The notes under the pieces are model-generated. The model was not told where the DNA came from. It was given only the letters and a program-made list of their open reading frames with translations, and ran no database searches. DNA of 64,000 bases, from NCBI RefSeq assembly GCF_000424625.1, contig NZ_AUKG01000003.1, forward strand, positions 496,001 through 560,000. The letters run 5' to 3'. Below are positions 24,486 to 33,940 of this stretch, in pieces. The stretch comes from Conexibacter woesei Iso977N (GTDB lineage Bacteria > Actinomycetota > Thermoleophilia > Solirubrobacterales > Solirubrobacteraceae). Position numbers and translations under genes: made by a program. Numbering within the stretch: position 1 is the stretch's first letter; every line of letters begins with the position of its first letter.

Positions 24486-25264
24486 CGCTTGTCCTCGACG
24501 ACGGCGTTGCCGCCGTCGACCACGAGCACTTGCCCCGTGACGTAGGACGCCGCCGGCAGCGCGAGGAACGCGACTGCTGCGGCGACCTCGTCCGGGGTGC
24601 CGGGGCGGCCGGCGGGTGTGGCGTTGCCCGCCGCGAGCTCCTCCTCCGGCGAGGATGGCGTCGCGATCCAGCCCGGCAGGACCGCGTTGGCGGTCAGGCC
24701 GGATGCGGCCTCCTCGATCGCCAGCGCGCGCGTCAGGCCGACCATCCCGGCCTTCGCGGCGTGGTAGGCCGCGTCGCCCGCGTAGGCGACCAACGGCCCG
24801 GAGACCGAGGCCACCATGATGACCCGCGCGGCGTCCGACGCCGCCAGGTGCGGCAGCGCCGCGCGCGTGACCTGGAACGCCGTCGTGAGGTTGCGGTCCA
24901 GCGCGCTGCGCCACAGCGCGTCCGACGTGTCGCGCAGCGACCCGGACCCCTCGGGGTCCGACACCGACGTCATCCCCGCGTTGTTGACGACCACGTCGAC
25001 GCGCCCGAACGCCTCCACGGTCGCGGCAACCAGCGCCCGCGCCGCCGCGTCGTCGGTGAGGTCGGCGACGAACGCGGCCGCCTCGACGCCCTCCGCCCGC
25101 AGCTCCTCGGCGCGCTCGAAGACCCGCTCGGTCGTCGCCGTCACCATCACCCGGGCACCCAGCGCGCCCAACCGCCGCGCGCATGCGAACCCGATCGCGC
25201 CGGCGCTCCCCGCGCCCGTGACGAGCGCGGCGCGGCCGCGCAGGTCGAACGCGGGGAGCGTCAC
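24482..25264 (-). CDS. Short-chain dehydrogenase/reductase (SDR)
   Basis: A 260-residue classical SDR. The cofactor motif appears as VTGAGSAGAIGFACARRLG (about 15-33), then NNAG at about 92, catalytic Ser in VASVSGPL and YxxxK as YHAAK. The last segment VTGQVLVVDGGNAV is typical. The Tyr-based motif implies NAD(P)H-linked oxidation or reduction of an alcohol or ketone. The GTG start at 25264 lies 2 bp after the MFS stop, so the two are probably one operon. Confidence 0.86.
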   Translation of the reverse strand: MTLPAFDLRGRAALVTGAGSAGAIGFACARRLGALGARVMVTATTERVFERAEELRAEGVEAAAFVADLTDDAAARALVAATVEAFGRVDVVVNNAGMTSVSDPEGSGSLRDTSDALWRSALDRNLTTAFQVTRAALPHLAASDAARVIMVASVSGPLVAYAGDAAYHAAKAGMVGLTRALAIEEAASGLTANAVLPGWIATPSSPEEELAAGNATPAGRPGTPDEVAAAVAFLALPAASYVTGQVLVVDGGNAVVEDKR

Positions 25265-25266
25265 GC

Positions 25267-26751
25267 TCAGGCCGCCTCGTGGGCCGGCGTCGTGACCGGC
25301 GCGGGCGCGCGGGCCGCGCCGATCCTGCGCGGCAGGACGACCAAGGCCACGAAGAACCCGAGGGCGAACAGGCCGCCCGCGACGTAGAACGCGGTCGTGT
25401 AGCCGTGCACCGCTGCCGCGGCCTCCACACCCCGCTGGCCCCTGTGGTCGCTGACGTAGCCGGACACCGCGCTGGCGAAGATGGTGGACAACAGCGCGGT
25501 GCCGACCGCGCCGCCGACCTGCTGGCACGTGTTGACCATCGCGCTCGCCACACCCGCCTCGTAGCGGTCGACGCCGAGCGTCGCGGTCGCGAACGACGGC
25601 GCGAAGATGCACGGCATCCCGATGCCGAGGATGATCAGCCCCGGCAGGACGTCGCTCGTGTAGGACGACGTCGGCGTCAGCTGGGCGAAGAACACCAACA
25701 TGCTGATGACGCCGAGCGTCATGCCGGTCATGATGATGGGCTTGACCCCGACCCTCGGCAGCACCTTGGTCTGCAGCGTCGGCGCGACGATGAAGATCAG
25801 CACGGTCATCGGCAGGAACGCGACGCCGGTCTTCAGCGGCGAGTAGCCGAGGTTCTGCTGCATGAAGTAGGTCAGGAACAGGAACACGGCGAACACGCTG
25901 CAGCCGGCGATCGCGATCGCCGAGTAGGCCCCGCCGCGCGCGCGGTTCGCCACGATGTGCAGCGGCAGCAGCGGCTGCGGCGCGCGCCTCTGCCAGACCA
26001 CGAAGGACACCAGCAGCACGACGCCGAGCGCGAGCGACACGACCGTCCTGGCCGAGGTCCAGGAGTCGGTCGCGGCCTCCGAGAAGCCGAACACGATCGC
26101 GAACAGGCCGCCGGACGCGAGCACGACGCCGAGCCAGTCGATCTTCGGCCGCGACGGGTTGGCGTCGGTGACGATCAGCCGCAGCGCGAAGAACGCCGCC
26201 GGGATCGCGATCACGAGGTTGACGTACAGGCACCAGCGCCACGTCAGGACGTCGGTCAGCAGGCCGCCGAGCAGCAGCCCGACCGACGCGCCGGCGGTCG
26301 CGACCGCGGCGAAGATCCCGAACGCCTTCGGCCGGTCCGGCGAGTCGGCGAACGTCACGGTCAGCAGCGACAGCGCCGACGGCGCGAGCAGCGCGCCGAA
26401 CACGCCCTGCAGCGCGCGGGAGGCCACGAGCACGCCGAACGTCGGCGCGAGACCACCGATGAACGAGACGACGGCGAAGCCGATCAGGCCGGTGAAGAAC
26501 GTCCACTTGCGCCCGAAGAGGTCGCCGATCTTGCCGCCGACGAGCAGCAGCGAGCCGAACGCCAGCGCGTAGGCGGTGACGATCCACTGGCGCGACTCGT
26601 CGGAGAAGCCGAGGTCCTGCTGGGCGCTGGGCAGCGCGATGTTGACGATCGTCGAGTCGAGCACGACCATCAGCTGGGCGATGCCGAGCAGCGCCAGGAC
26701 CGCCCAGCGGTTCGGCGCGGCGCTCGCGGTGGGGGAAGGGGAGGAGGCCAT
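25267..26751 (-). CDS. MFS drug-exporter-type transporter (DHA2)
   Basis: About 494 residues with 14 hydrophobic helices. Helix 1 has QLMVVLDSTIVNIALPSAQ and loop 2-3 GGKIGDLFGRKWTF. Exporter motif C-like AGASVGLLLGGLLTD follows. The ATG at 26751 is used; an ATG at 26763 is possible. It is upstream of, and probably co-transcribed with, the SDR gene, so it may export a metabolite that the SDR modifies or detoxifies. This is the third DHA2 exporter in 27 kb. Confidence 0.86.
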   Translation of the reverse strand: MASSPSPTASAAPNRWAVLALLGIAQLMVVLDSTIVNIALPSAQQDLGFSDESRQWIVTAYALAFGSLLLVGGKIGDLFGRKWTFFTGLIGFAVVSFIGGLAPTFGVLVASRALQGVFGALLAPSALSLLTVTFADSPDRPKAFGIFAAVATAGASVGLLLGGLLTDVLTWRWCLYVNLVIAIPAAFFALRLIVTDANPSRPKIDWLGVVLASGGLFAIVFGFSEAATDSWTSARTVVSLALGVVLLVSFVVWQRRAPQPLLPLHIVANRARGGAYSAIAIAGCSVFAVFLFLTYFMQQNLGYSPLKTGVAFLPMTVLIFIVAPTLQTKVLPRVGVKPIIMTGMTLGVISMLVFFAQLTPTSSYTSDVLPGLIILGIGMPCIFAPSFATATLGVDRYEAGVASAMVNTCQQVGGAVGTALLSTIFASAVSGYVSDHRGQRGVEAAAAVHGYTTAFYVAGGLFALGFFVALVVLPRRIGAARAPAPVTTPAHEAA

Positions 26752-26857
26752 CCCGTCCACCATACAAAGCGGAGGGCGCCTCCGGTGAACCTGGCGCGGG
26801 CCCGCCTGAACGGAGGGGATGGCCGTGAGGTTGGCGCGTCGCCGCCCGTCCAGCTGG

Positions 26858-26891
26858 ACCGGTGCATAGGTGCGCCGCACCGGTTACCGGT
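26858..26891. promoter_or_regulatory. Cluster of three ACCGGT palindromes
   Basis: ACCGGT occurs at 26858-26863, 26879-26884 and 26886-26891. The first two sit within an 8-bp inverted repeat (ACCGGTGC, 11-nt spacer, GCACCGGT). The cluster ends 13 bp before the ATG of the secreted protein and is within the 152-bp gap that it shares with the MFS operon. It could be an operator or a leader hairpin that hides the start. Confidence 0.4.
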
Positions 26892-26903
26892 CACGCTTCC
26901 GCG

Positions 26904-29210
26904 ATGAGCTTCGCGCGTAGGCTGGTGCTGGTCGCGACTGCGATCGCGACCCTGAGTGCTGTGACTGCCGGAGCGGCGGGCGCCGCCGACATCTGCTGGA
27001 ACGGGCCGAACACCGGCGGCGACTGGGCGACGCCCACCAACTGGAGGGGCGGCGTCGTCCCCGGGGTCAACGACACCGCACGGCTCAACGGGATCAGCGG
27101 CGGATGCAACAACCCGGCCGACGTGACGGTCAGGGCGAACGCGTCGATCGGCGCGCTCTCGATGTTCAGCGACACGCTGAAGGTCACGTCGGGCGCCACG
27201 CTGACGATCACCGGCAACAACGCGTCCGAGGAGGGCATGCAGTCGCTGGACGTGGCCGACGGCTCCAGGCTCGTGATCGCCGCGGGCGCCCACGTGAACG
27301 CCGGCGGCGGCTGGAACCTCAACAGCACCGGCGCGGTCACCGTCAACGGCACGCTCGAGTCGGCGTTCACCAGCATCCAGTTCGCGGGCGGGACGCTGAC
27401 GATCCCCGTGGGCGGCACGCTGCACGCGGGCGAGTACACCCAGCTCGGCATGCAGAACACCAGGTTCGACATGCAGGGCACGGTGGACCTCACCACGCCC
27501 AGCGACGGCGGCGGCGGGCAGTTCTACTTCAAGCCGTCGGCCGACTCGCCGACCAGCGCGGGGACGTGGATCGGCAACGCGAGGTCGGACTTCGTCGGCA
27601 ACATCCTCGGCGGCACGACCTTCACGATCACCGGGCCGGTGTCCGGGACCTGGGAGCCGCAGGCCAACGGCGGCAACGGCCCGTCGATCCTGCGCTTCGC
27701 GGGTTCGTCGTCGTGCGCGCTGATCGCCGTGACCGTCCACCCGCCGGGCGGCCTGCAGGTCGATCGCGACTGCTCGATCTCCGGCCTCTTCAAGATCTAC
27801 AGCTCGAGCTACCGCTACGCCGGGCGCTCCGGCACCGCGACGCTGACGGCCGCGAGGGGCGAGATCGACGGCGGCGGCATCTACGGCCCCGGGCTGACGC
27901 GGATCACCGGCGACACCACCATCGTCGGGAACTCCGGCGGGCCCGCGATCTACGACGGCGCGACGCTGCGCACCGAGGGCGCGACGACGTGGCAGCAGGG
28001 CTACGTCACGCTCGGCGCGTCCAACCAGACCGGGCCGGGGACGTGGGAGAACGCGGGCGCGCTGAGGATCGACAACACCAACGCCAACGACCAGTACCAC
28101 AGCCCGCTCGGCCTGCTCGACTACAGCCCGGATCTCAGGAGCGGCGGCGTCCTGAAGAACCTCGCGGGCGCCACGATCACACGCACGACGCCGACCGGGA
28201 CGTTCCCGATCAGCGCGCGGATCGAGAACGCCGGGTCGATCGACGTCCAGGCGGGCGCGATGGGCGGGTCGTTCGGCGCGGTGTTCCCCTATGGGTCGCT
28301 CGTGCAGTCCGGCGGCGTCACGCGCGTGGCGTCCGGCGCGACGCTCGACCTCGACACCACCTTGAACGGCGGCACGCTGAAGGGCAACGGCACCGTGCGC
28401 TCGGTCGCCAACCCGGGCGGGACCGTCGCGCCGGGCGAGTCGCCGGGCGCGCTGACGATCGCCTCGACGTTCACGCAGGGGCCGGGCGGGACGTTGTTGG
28501 AGGACATCGCGGGCACCGACCCGGCGAGCTTCGACCGCCTGCTGGTGGCCGGCGCGGCGACGCTCGGCGGCACGGTCAAGATCGTGAAGGACCCTGCGTA
28601 CTCGCCGGCCGACGGCGACACCTACAACATCCTGACCGCCGCGAGCCGGACCGGCGAGTTCGCCGGGCTGAGCGGTGACGCCGCGGGGTTCGCCGCGAGC
28701 TACCGCGCCGACGGCGCGACGCTGACGTACGGCAGCGGCGGCACGCCGCCCGGGGGCGGCGGTGGCGGCACCAGGACGCCGCCGGTCGTCACCAGGACCG
28801 GCGGCGGCACGTCGAGCGGCGGCTCCGGCGGGACCACGACGACGACCTCGAGGACGCCGGTCACCGGCAGTGGCGCCACCACGCCGCCGCCCGCGCCCAG
28901 GACGACCGCGCCCAGGACCGTCGCGGTCACGTCGATCGCCACGCTCCCCTCGGCCAGGTCGTGCGTCAGCCGCCGCGACTTCACGATCCGGCTCAGGGTC
29001 CCGAAGGGCAAGAGGGTCACGAGCGCCGAGGTGAAGGTCGCGGGCAGGAGGTCGCTCGTCCTCAAGGGCAGGCGCCTGACCGCGCGCGTGAAGCTGACCG
29101 GCCTGCCCAAGGGCACGTTCAAGGTCACGATCACGCTGACGCTGTCCAACGGCTCCAAGCTCCAGGGCGCGCGGACCTACCACACCTGCGCGCCGAGGAA
29201 GGCGTCGTGA
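26904..29210 (+). CDS. Large secreted beta-helix-like protein with C-terminal Lys/Arg-rich domain
   Basis: A 768-residue protein. Signal peptide MSFARRLVLVATAIATLSAV, cleaved near AGAAGA. Residues about 30-590 are Gly/Thr/Asn-rich strands with recurring tails such as TVNGTLES, GGTLHAG, GGTLKGNGTV and GTLLEDIAG, resembling beta-helix or autotransporter passenger folds. A Gly- and Thr-Pro-rich linker (about 625-690) leads to a C-terminal domain (SCVSRRDFTIRLR ... YHTCAPRK) that I associate with exported Solirubrobacterales proteins. Probably cell-surface or extracellular; function unknown. It overlaps the next gene by GTGA. Confidence 0.75.
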   Translation: MSFARRLVLVATAIATLSAVTAGAAGAADICWNGPNTGGDWATPTNWRGGVVPGVNDTARLNGISGGCNNPADVTVRANASIGALSMFSDTLKVTSGATLTITGNNASEEGMQSLDVADGSRLVIAAGAHVNAGGGWNLNSTGAVTVNGTLESAFTSIQFAGGTLTIPVGGTLHAGEYTQLGMQNTRFDMQGTVDLTTPSDGGGGQFYFKPSADSPTSAGTWIGNARSDFVGNILGGTTFTITGPVSGTWEPQANGGNGPSILRFAGSSSCALIAVTVHPPGGLQVDRDCSISGLFKIYSSSYRYAGRSGTATLTAARGEIDGGGIYGPGLTRITGDTTIVGNSGGPAIYDGATLRTEGATTWQQGYVTLGASNQTGPGTWENAGALRIDNTNANDQYHSPLGLLDYSPDLRSGGVLKNLAGATITRTTPTGTFPISARIENAGSIDVQAGAMGGSFGAVFPYGSLVQSGGVTRVASGATLDLDTTLNGGTLKGNGTVRSVANPGGTVAPGESPGALTIASTFTQGPGGTLLEDIAGTDPASFDRLLVAGAATLGGTVKIVKDPAYSPADGDTYNILTAASRTGEFAGLSGDAAGFAASYRADGATLTYGSGGTPPGGGGGGTRTPPVVTRTGGGTSSGGSGGTTTTTSRTPVTGSGATTPPPAPRTTAPRTVAVTSIATLPSARSCVSRRDFTIRLRVPKGKRVTSAEVKVAGRRSLVLKGRRLTARVKLTGLPKGTFKVTITLTLSNGSKLQGARTYHTCAPRKAS

Positions 29211-32200
29211 GCCTGCGCCGCGCCGCGCTCGCGGCGGCGCTCGTCGCCGTCGCCGCCGCGCTCCCGGCGACCGCGACCGCGGCCGCCGCCACGGCGCGCC
29301 CGGACCTCGCGCGCCTCCCGCTCGCCTTCGAGCGCAACGACGGCCAGGCCGCCCACGGCGTCCGCTTCCTCGCCCGCGCGCCCGGCTACGCGCTCGCGCT
29401 GACCGCGGACGGCTCGTCGCTCGCGCTCGGCCGCCGCCACGCGCGGCTCACCGGGCGCTTCGTCAACCCAATGGCATCGACAACGGTCACGGGCAGCGGC
29501 CGGCCCAGCGGCCACGTCAACTACCTCATCGGCAGCCGTCGCAGCGGCTGGCACGCGGGCGTCCCGGCCTACGCCGGCGTCACCTACCGCGGCGTCTGGC
29601 CCGGCATCGACGTCGCCTTCCACGGCGACCGCAGCGAGCTGGAGTACGACTACAACGTGGCCCCCGGCGCCGACCCGTCGCGGATCGGCCAGCGCCTGAC
29701 CGGCGCCCGCAGCCTGCGCATCGCCAAGAACGGTGACCTGATCATCGGCCTGCCCGGCGGCGCGGTCCGCCAGCGCGCGCCGGTCAGCTACCAGGACATC
29801 GACGGCGCCCGCGTCCCCGTCGCCAGCCGTTTCGTCCTGCACGGCACGACGGTCCGAATCGCGCTCGGGCACTACGACCGCTCGCACCGGCTGACCATCG
29901 ACCCGTCGCTGTCCTACGCGACCTACCTCGGTGGCGACTACGTCGACTACGGCGTCGCCGTCGCGCTCGACGACGACGGCAACGCCTACGTGACGGGCCA
30001 GACCTGGTCGTCGGGCTTCGCGACCGACGGTGCCTACCAGACCACCGGCGGCGCCGGCACGAAGGACGCGTTCGTCGCCAAGCTGTCCTCCGGCGGCGAC
30101 AGGGTCGAGTGGGTGACCTACCTCGGCGGCAGCGGCGACGAGGAGGGCGACGCGCTCCAGGTGGATGACGACGGCAACGTCTACGTCGGCGGCTTCACCA
30201 AGTCCAACAACTTCCCGACGGTCAACCCCTACCAGGCGTTCCGCAGCTCGGGCGACACGACCTCCGACGGCTTCGTCGCGCGGCTGAGCCCGGACGGCAG
30301 CAGGCTCGGCTGGTCGACCTACCTCGGCGGGAGCAAGGACGACAGCGTCGCCGGGCTCGTGCTCGACAGCGCCGGCCGGACGATCGTCGCGGGCGCGACC
30401 TCGTCCACCAACTTCCCGACCGCGGGCGGCGGCCTCGGCTCCAGCTACAGGGGCGGCAGCAGCGACGGGTTCGTGGTCGAGCTGGGCACGACCGGCTCCG
30501 CGCTGGAGCGCGGCGGCTACCTCGGCGGCGCCGACACCGACTCGATCGGGGCGATCGCCATCGACGGCAGCGACCGCGTCTACGTCGCGGGCGAGAGCGT
30601 CTCCCAGGACTTCCCGACGACCGCCGGCGCGCCCCAGGGCACGCACAACGGCACCGATCCCGACGACCCCAACAGCTTCGCGTACTACGCCAGCGACGGG
30701 ACCCTGACGCGCATCGACGGCAACCTGGGGCAGATCGGGTTCTCCACCTACATGGGCGGCGAGTCCTCCGACGTCTTCGACGGCGTCGCGGCCGACGACA
30801 ACGGCAACGCCTACGTCACGGGCTCCAGCTCGTCGAGGAGCTTCCCGACGACGAGCGGCGCCTACCAGCCGGCCAAGGCCGACATCAACACCTACGACGC
30901 GGTCGTCGCGAAGATCCCGACGCTGCCCGGCCCGTCCGGCTGGGCGACCTACCTCGGCGGCTCCTCGCACGACTTCGGCGAGGACGTCGGGATCGACGGC
31001 GACGGCAACGTGTACGTGACGGGCCAGACCTACTCCACCACCTTCCCGGTGACCGACGACGCGTTCGACGGGACGAGGAAGGGCGACACCGACGGGTTCC
31101 TGTCGAGCCTGAGCCCGGACGGGGCGGAGCTCGACAGCTCGACCTTCCTCGGCGGCAGCGACGGCGAGTCGGCCAACGGGCTGGCGGTCGGCTCCGACGG
31201 CGACGTGCTCGTCACCGGCGTGACGTACTCCACCAACTTCCCGGCGTCGTCGGGCGCGGCGCAGCCCGCCAGCGCCGGCTCGGGGGACGCGTTCCTGTTC
31301 GTCGCGCCGACGCGGCGCGCGAGCGCGGTCAGCGTGACGTGCGGCACGCCGTCGATCACGCCCGGCAGGACCGTGACGTGCACGGCGACCGTGACCGACG
31401 CGGGCGACGGGCCGAGCGTGACGCCGACCGGGACCGTCGGCTTCGAGACCGACGACGACGGGATCTTCAGCGCGAGGACGTGCGACATCGACGGGCCGCA
31501 CGCGTCGGGCGCGTGTGGCGTCGACTACACGCCGACGACGGCCGGCTCGGGCAGGCACACGATCACCGCCTCCTACCGCGGCGACGGCGACCACGCCGGC
31601 AGCTCGGGGACGGCGGTGCTGATCGTCAGGCCGGTCGGCGGCGGCGACCCGGGCGCCGGCGGGGGTAGGGACGACGACGGCGATGACGACAACAACGGCG
31701 GCGGCTCCGGCGGGTCGAACAGCGGCGGCGGCTCCGGCACCAACGGCAGCGTCGGCGGAGCGAGCGGCGGCAGGTCGGGCGGCAGGGACGACACGAGGGG
31801 CAGCGGCTCCGGCGCCTCCGGCGACGACGTCATCGACGACTTCGGCTTCACCTCGCCGTCCTTCCGCGCGGCGGACTCCGGGCCGAGCGCGACCGCCGCG
31901 GCGACGCCGGTCGGCACGGTCGTCACCTACACCTTGGCCCGCGCGGCGCGTGTCACGTTCACGGTCCAGAAGCCCGCACCCGGCCGCTCGGTCAAGCACG
32001 GGAAGCGAACCACCTGCGACAAGCAATCGAAGAAGAACAGGAAGAAGAAGGCCTGCACACGCTGGACGAACGTCCGAGGCTCGTTCACGCGCGACGGCGT
32101 CGCCGGGGCCAACCGCTTCCGCTTCACCGGCCGCATGGCCAATCACAAGCTCGCGCCCGGGAAGTACCGCCTGGTCGCCACGCCGTCGGCCGGCGGGAGG

Positions 32201-32242
32201 CGGCTCACGGTCGCCTACGCCGCGTTCCGGGTCGTGCGCTGA
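29207..32242 (+). CDS. Large secreted SBBP-repeat beta-propeller protein
   Basis: 1011 residues from a GTG overlapping the previous stop. After a signal peptide (LAAALVAVAAALPATATA), residues about 40-240 form the domain that commonly precedes SBBP repeats (LAFERNDGQ, VTYRGVWPGIDVAFHGD, RLTIDPSLSYATYLGG). From about 245 there are some eight SBBP repeats of the form YLGG, then VALDDDGNAYVTGQT, then FPT. An Ig-like domain with PSITPGRTVTCTATVTD follows at about 705-800, then a Gly/Asp-rich linker and a basic C-terminal domain. Arginine codons are CGN in the N-terminal domain but AGG appears from the repeats onward. Likely surface-associated; ligand unknown. Confidence 0.8.
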   Translation: MSLRRAALAAALVAVAAALPATATAAAATARPDLARLPLAFERNDGQAAHGVRFLARAPGYALALTADGSSLALGRRHARLTGRFVNPMASTTVTGSGRPSGHVNYLIGSRRSGWHAGVPAYAGVTYRGVWPGIDVAFHGDRSELEYDYNVAPGADPSRIGQRLTGARSLRIAKNGDLIIGLPGGAVRQRAPVSYQDIDGARVPVASRFVLHGTTVRIALGHYDRSHRLTIDPSLSYATYLGGDYVDYGVAVALDDDGNAYVTGQTWSSGFATDGAYQTTGGAGTKDAFVAKLSSGGDRVEWVTYLGGSGDEEGDALQVDDDGNVYVGGFTKSNNFPTVNPYQAFRSSGDTTSDGFVARLSPDGSRLGWSTYLGGSKDDSVAGLVLDSAGRTIVAGATSSTNFPTAGGGLGSSYRGGSSDGFVVELGTTGSALERGGYLGGADTDSIGAIAIDGSDRVYVAGESVSQDFPTTAGAPQGTHNGTDPDDPNSFAYYASDGTLTRIDGNLGQIGFSTYMGGESSDVFDGVAADDNGNAYVTGSSSSRSFPTTSGAYQPAKADINTYDAVVAKIPTLPGPSGWATYLGGSSHDFGEDVGIDGDGNVYVTGQTYSTTFPVTDDAFDGTRKGDTDGFLSSLSPDGAELDSSTFLGGSDGESANGLAVGSDGDVLVTGVTYSTNFPASSGAAQPASAGSGDAFLFVAPTRRASAVSVTCGTPSITPGRTVTCTATVTDAGDGPSVTPTGTVGFETDDDGIFSARTCDIDGPHASGACGVDYTPTTAGSGRHTITASYRGDGDHAGSSGTAVLIVRPVGGGDPGAGGGRDDDGDDDNNGGGSGGSNSGGGSGTNGSVGGASGGRSGGRDDTRGSGSGASGDDVIDDFGFTSPSFRAADSGPSATAAATPVGTVVTYTLARAARVTFTVQKPAPGRSVKHGKRTTCDKQSKKNRKKKACTRWTNVRGSFTRDGVAGANRFRFTGRMANHKLAPGKYRLVATPSAGGRRLTVAYAAFRVVR

Positions 32243-32348
32243 GCCGGTGATCTGACGCCCGGCAGGGGCTATCTTGCCATTCCCGATCAGTTTGGTGTAG
32301 TTTGGTGCCGGACACCCCTCGCCCCGGTCCAAGGAAGTACCCCACACC
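32243..32348 (+). promoter_or_regulatory. Leader/promoter of the symporter operon with tandem decamer
   Basis: The 106-bp gap contains AGTTTGGTGT (32289-32298) directly followed by AGTTTGGTGC (32299-32308), a tandem 10-bp repeat one helical turn apart that could seat two regulator subunits side by side. AAGGAAG precedes the ATG at 32349. No riboswitch core is visible. Confidence 0.4.
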
Positions 32349-33938
32349 ATGCACATCAACTGGTCGGAACTGGTCCCGCTGCTCGCGGTGGCGGCCTCGT
32401 GGGCCGGCATCTGGTGGCTGCGCAGGAAGCAGCTCAACTTCAGCCTGATCGCGCTCTTCGCGCTCGGCGTCGGCGTCCCGATCGGCCTGCTCGCAGGCGC
32501 GCACACCAAGGACATCAACCCGATCGGGCACATCTACATCAACGTGCTTCTGGCCACGGTCGCGCCGCTGGTGCTGGTCGCGATCGTCTCGGCGATCACG
32601 TCGCTCGGCAGCCTGGAGAAGCTGCGCACGATCGGCCTGCGCTCGGTCTTCTGGCTGCTGCTCTCCAACGCGCTGGCGGTGATCCTGGCGCTCGGCCTCG
32701 CGCTCACGTTCCAGCCCGGCAGCGGCCTGCACCGCACGCTCGGCACGCTGTCGACCGACACGATCTCGGCGCAGGTCCAGGACTTCACGCAGGTCGTCGT
32801 CGGCTTCTTCCCGACCAACGTCGCCGAGAACTTCAGCGCCAACGACATCATCCCCATCATCATGATCGCGGTGGTCCTCTCGGTCGCCTACCTGGCGCTG
32901 GCCGAGAGGGAGCCGGAGCTGGTGCGGCCGTTCGGCGCGGGCGCCGAGGCGCTCAAGCTCGTGATCTTCAAGGCGGTCGGCTACGTGATCCGGCTGACGC
33001 CGTACGCGATCGTCGCGCTGACCGCCGACATGGTCGGCACGAGCTCGAACCTCGGCCACGACTTCACGTCGCTGCTCGGCCTGCTCGCGCTCGTCTGGGT
33101 CGCCTGCGCGATCCACGCCTACGTGTTCAACGGCGCGATCCTCGCGGCGTTCGCCGACGTCCCGGTGATCCCGTTCTTCCGCAAGATCTTCCCGGCGCAG
33201 GTGACCGCGTTCTCGACGCAGAGCTCGGTCGGCACGCTGCCCGTCACGACCGAGCAGCTGACGCGCAAGGTCGGCGTCCACTCCGAGATCGCGCACTTCA
33301 CCGCGCCGCTGGGGACGACGATCGGGATGCCGGGCTGCGCCGGGATCTGGCCGGTGATGATCGCCGTCTGGGGGATCAACGCCTACGGGATCCAGTACTC
33401 GGTCGGCGACTACGTGACGCTGGCCGTGCTCAGCACGATCGTGTCGATCGGCATCGCGGGCGTCCCGGGTGCGGCGACGGTCGCGGCGGCGACCGTGATG
33501 TCGGCGGCCCACCTGCCGCTGGAGTTCGTCGCGGCGACGATCCCGATCGGCATCATCGCCGACATGGCGCGCACGGCCACCAACGTGACCGCGGCGGCCG
33601 TGAGCGCGACGGTCGTCGCACGCCAGACCGGGCTGCTCGACGACGAGATCTTCGCGGGCCGCAAGGCCTACGTGGAGGCGGACCCGCCACCGCTCACGGC
33701 TCCGGCCTTCGCGCCCGCGGCCAACGGAGCGCCCGCGCCCAACGGCGCGGCGGTCGTCCCGCCGGGGTACGTCGCGGTGCCGGCCAGCGCCGTCGCCTAC
33801 GTCCCGGCGAGCGGCCCGGTCCCGGCGCCGCCGGCGGGCCCCACGCCATTCCCGTCCCCGGGCACCTACGGCGGCTTCCCGCGCGTCTACTGGGGCCCGA
33901 CCGAGCTGGCCGCCACCGGCGAGCGCAACGACAACTGA
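32349..33938 (+). CDS. Dicarboxylate/amino-acid:cation symporter (possibly cystine, TcyP-like)
   Basis: A 529-residue DAACS-family carrier. Hallmarks are the re-entrant loop region FSTQSSVGTLPVTTEQ (about 290-306), the helix containing HFTAPLGTTIGMPGCAG, and the final MARTATNVTAAA helix that carries substrate-binding Asp/Arg-Asn residues. The last about 90 residues are a Pro/Ala-rich tail, longer than usual. Family substrates are C4-dicarboxylates, glutamate or, for TcyP/YdjN types, L-cystine. The downstream secreted thioredoxin-like protein and desulfurase-like enzyme make cystine the attractive choice, by inference. It starts a four-gene unit. Confidence 0.82.
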   Translation: MHINWSELVPLLAVAASWAGIWWLRRKQLNFSLIALFALGVGVPIGLLAGAHTKDINPIGHIYINVLLATVAPLVLVAIVSAITSLGSLEKLRTIGLRSVFWLLLSNALAVILALGLALTFQPGSGLHRTLGTLSTDTISAQVQDFTQVVVGFFPTNVAENFSANDIIPIIMIAVVLSVAYLALAEREPELVRPFGAGAEALKLVIFKAVGYVIRLTPYAIVALTADMVGTSSNLGHDFTSLLGLLALVWVACAIHAYVFNGAILAAFADVPVIPFFRKIFPAQVTAFSTQSSVGTLPVTTEQLTRKVGVHSEIAHFTAPLGTTIGMPGCAGIWPVMIAVWGINAYGIQYSVGDYVTLAVLSTIVSIGIAGVPGAATVAAATVMSAAHLPLEFVAATIPIGIIADMARTATNVTAAAVSATVVARQTGLLDDEIFAGRKAYVEADPPPLTAPAFAPAANGAPAPNGAAVVPPGYVAVPASAVAYVPASGPVPAPPAGPTPFPSPGTYGGFPRVYWGPTELAATGERNDN

Positions 33939-33940
33939 CC

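Noticed and set aside
32243-32348. Second sulfur riboswitch before the symporter
   Set aside because: No SAM-I, SAM-II or SAM-IV core can be seen; only a tandem decamer.
29177-32533. Antisense open frame of about 1100 codons opposite the SBBP gene
   Set aside because: Composition artefact of codon third-position GC; the plus-strand frame has a signal peptide and clear repeats.
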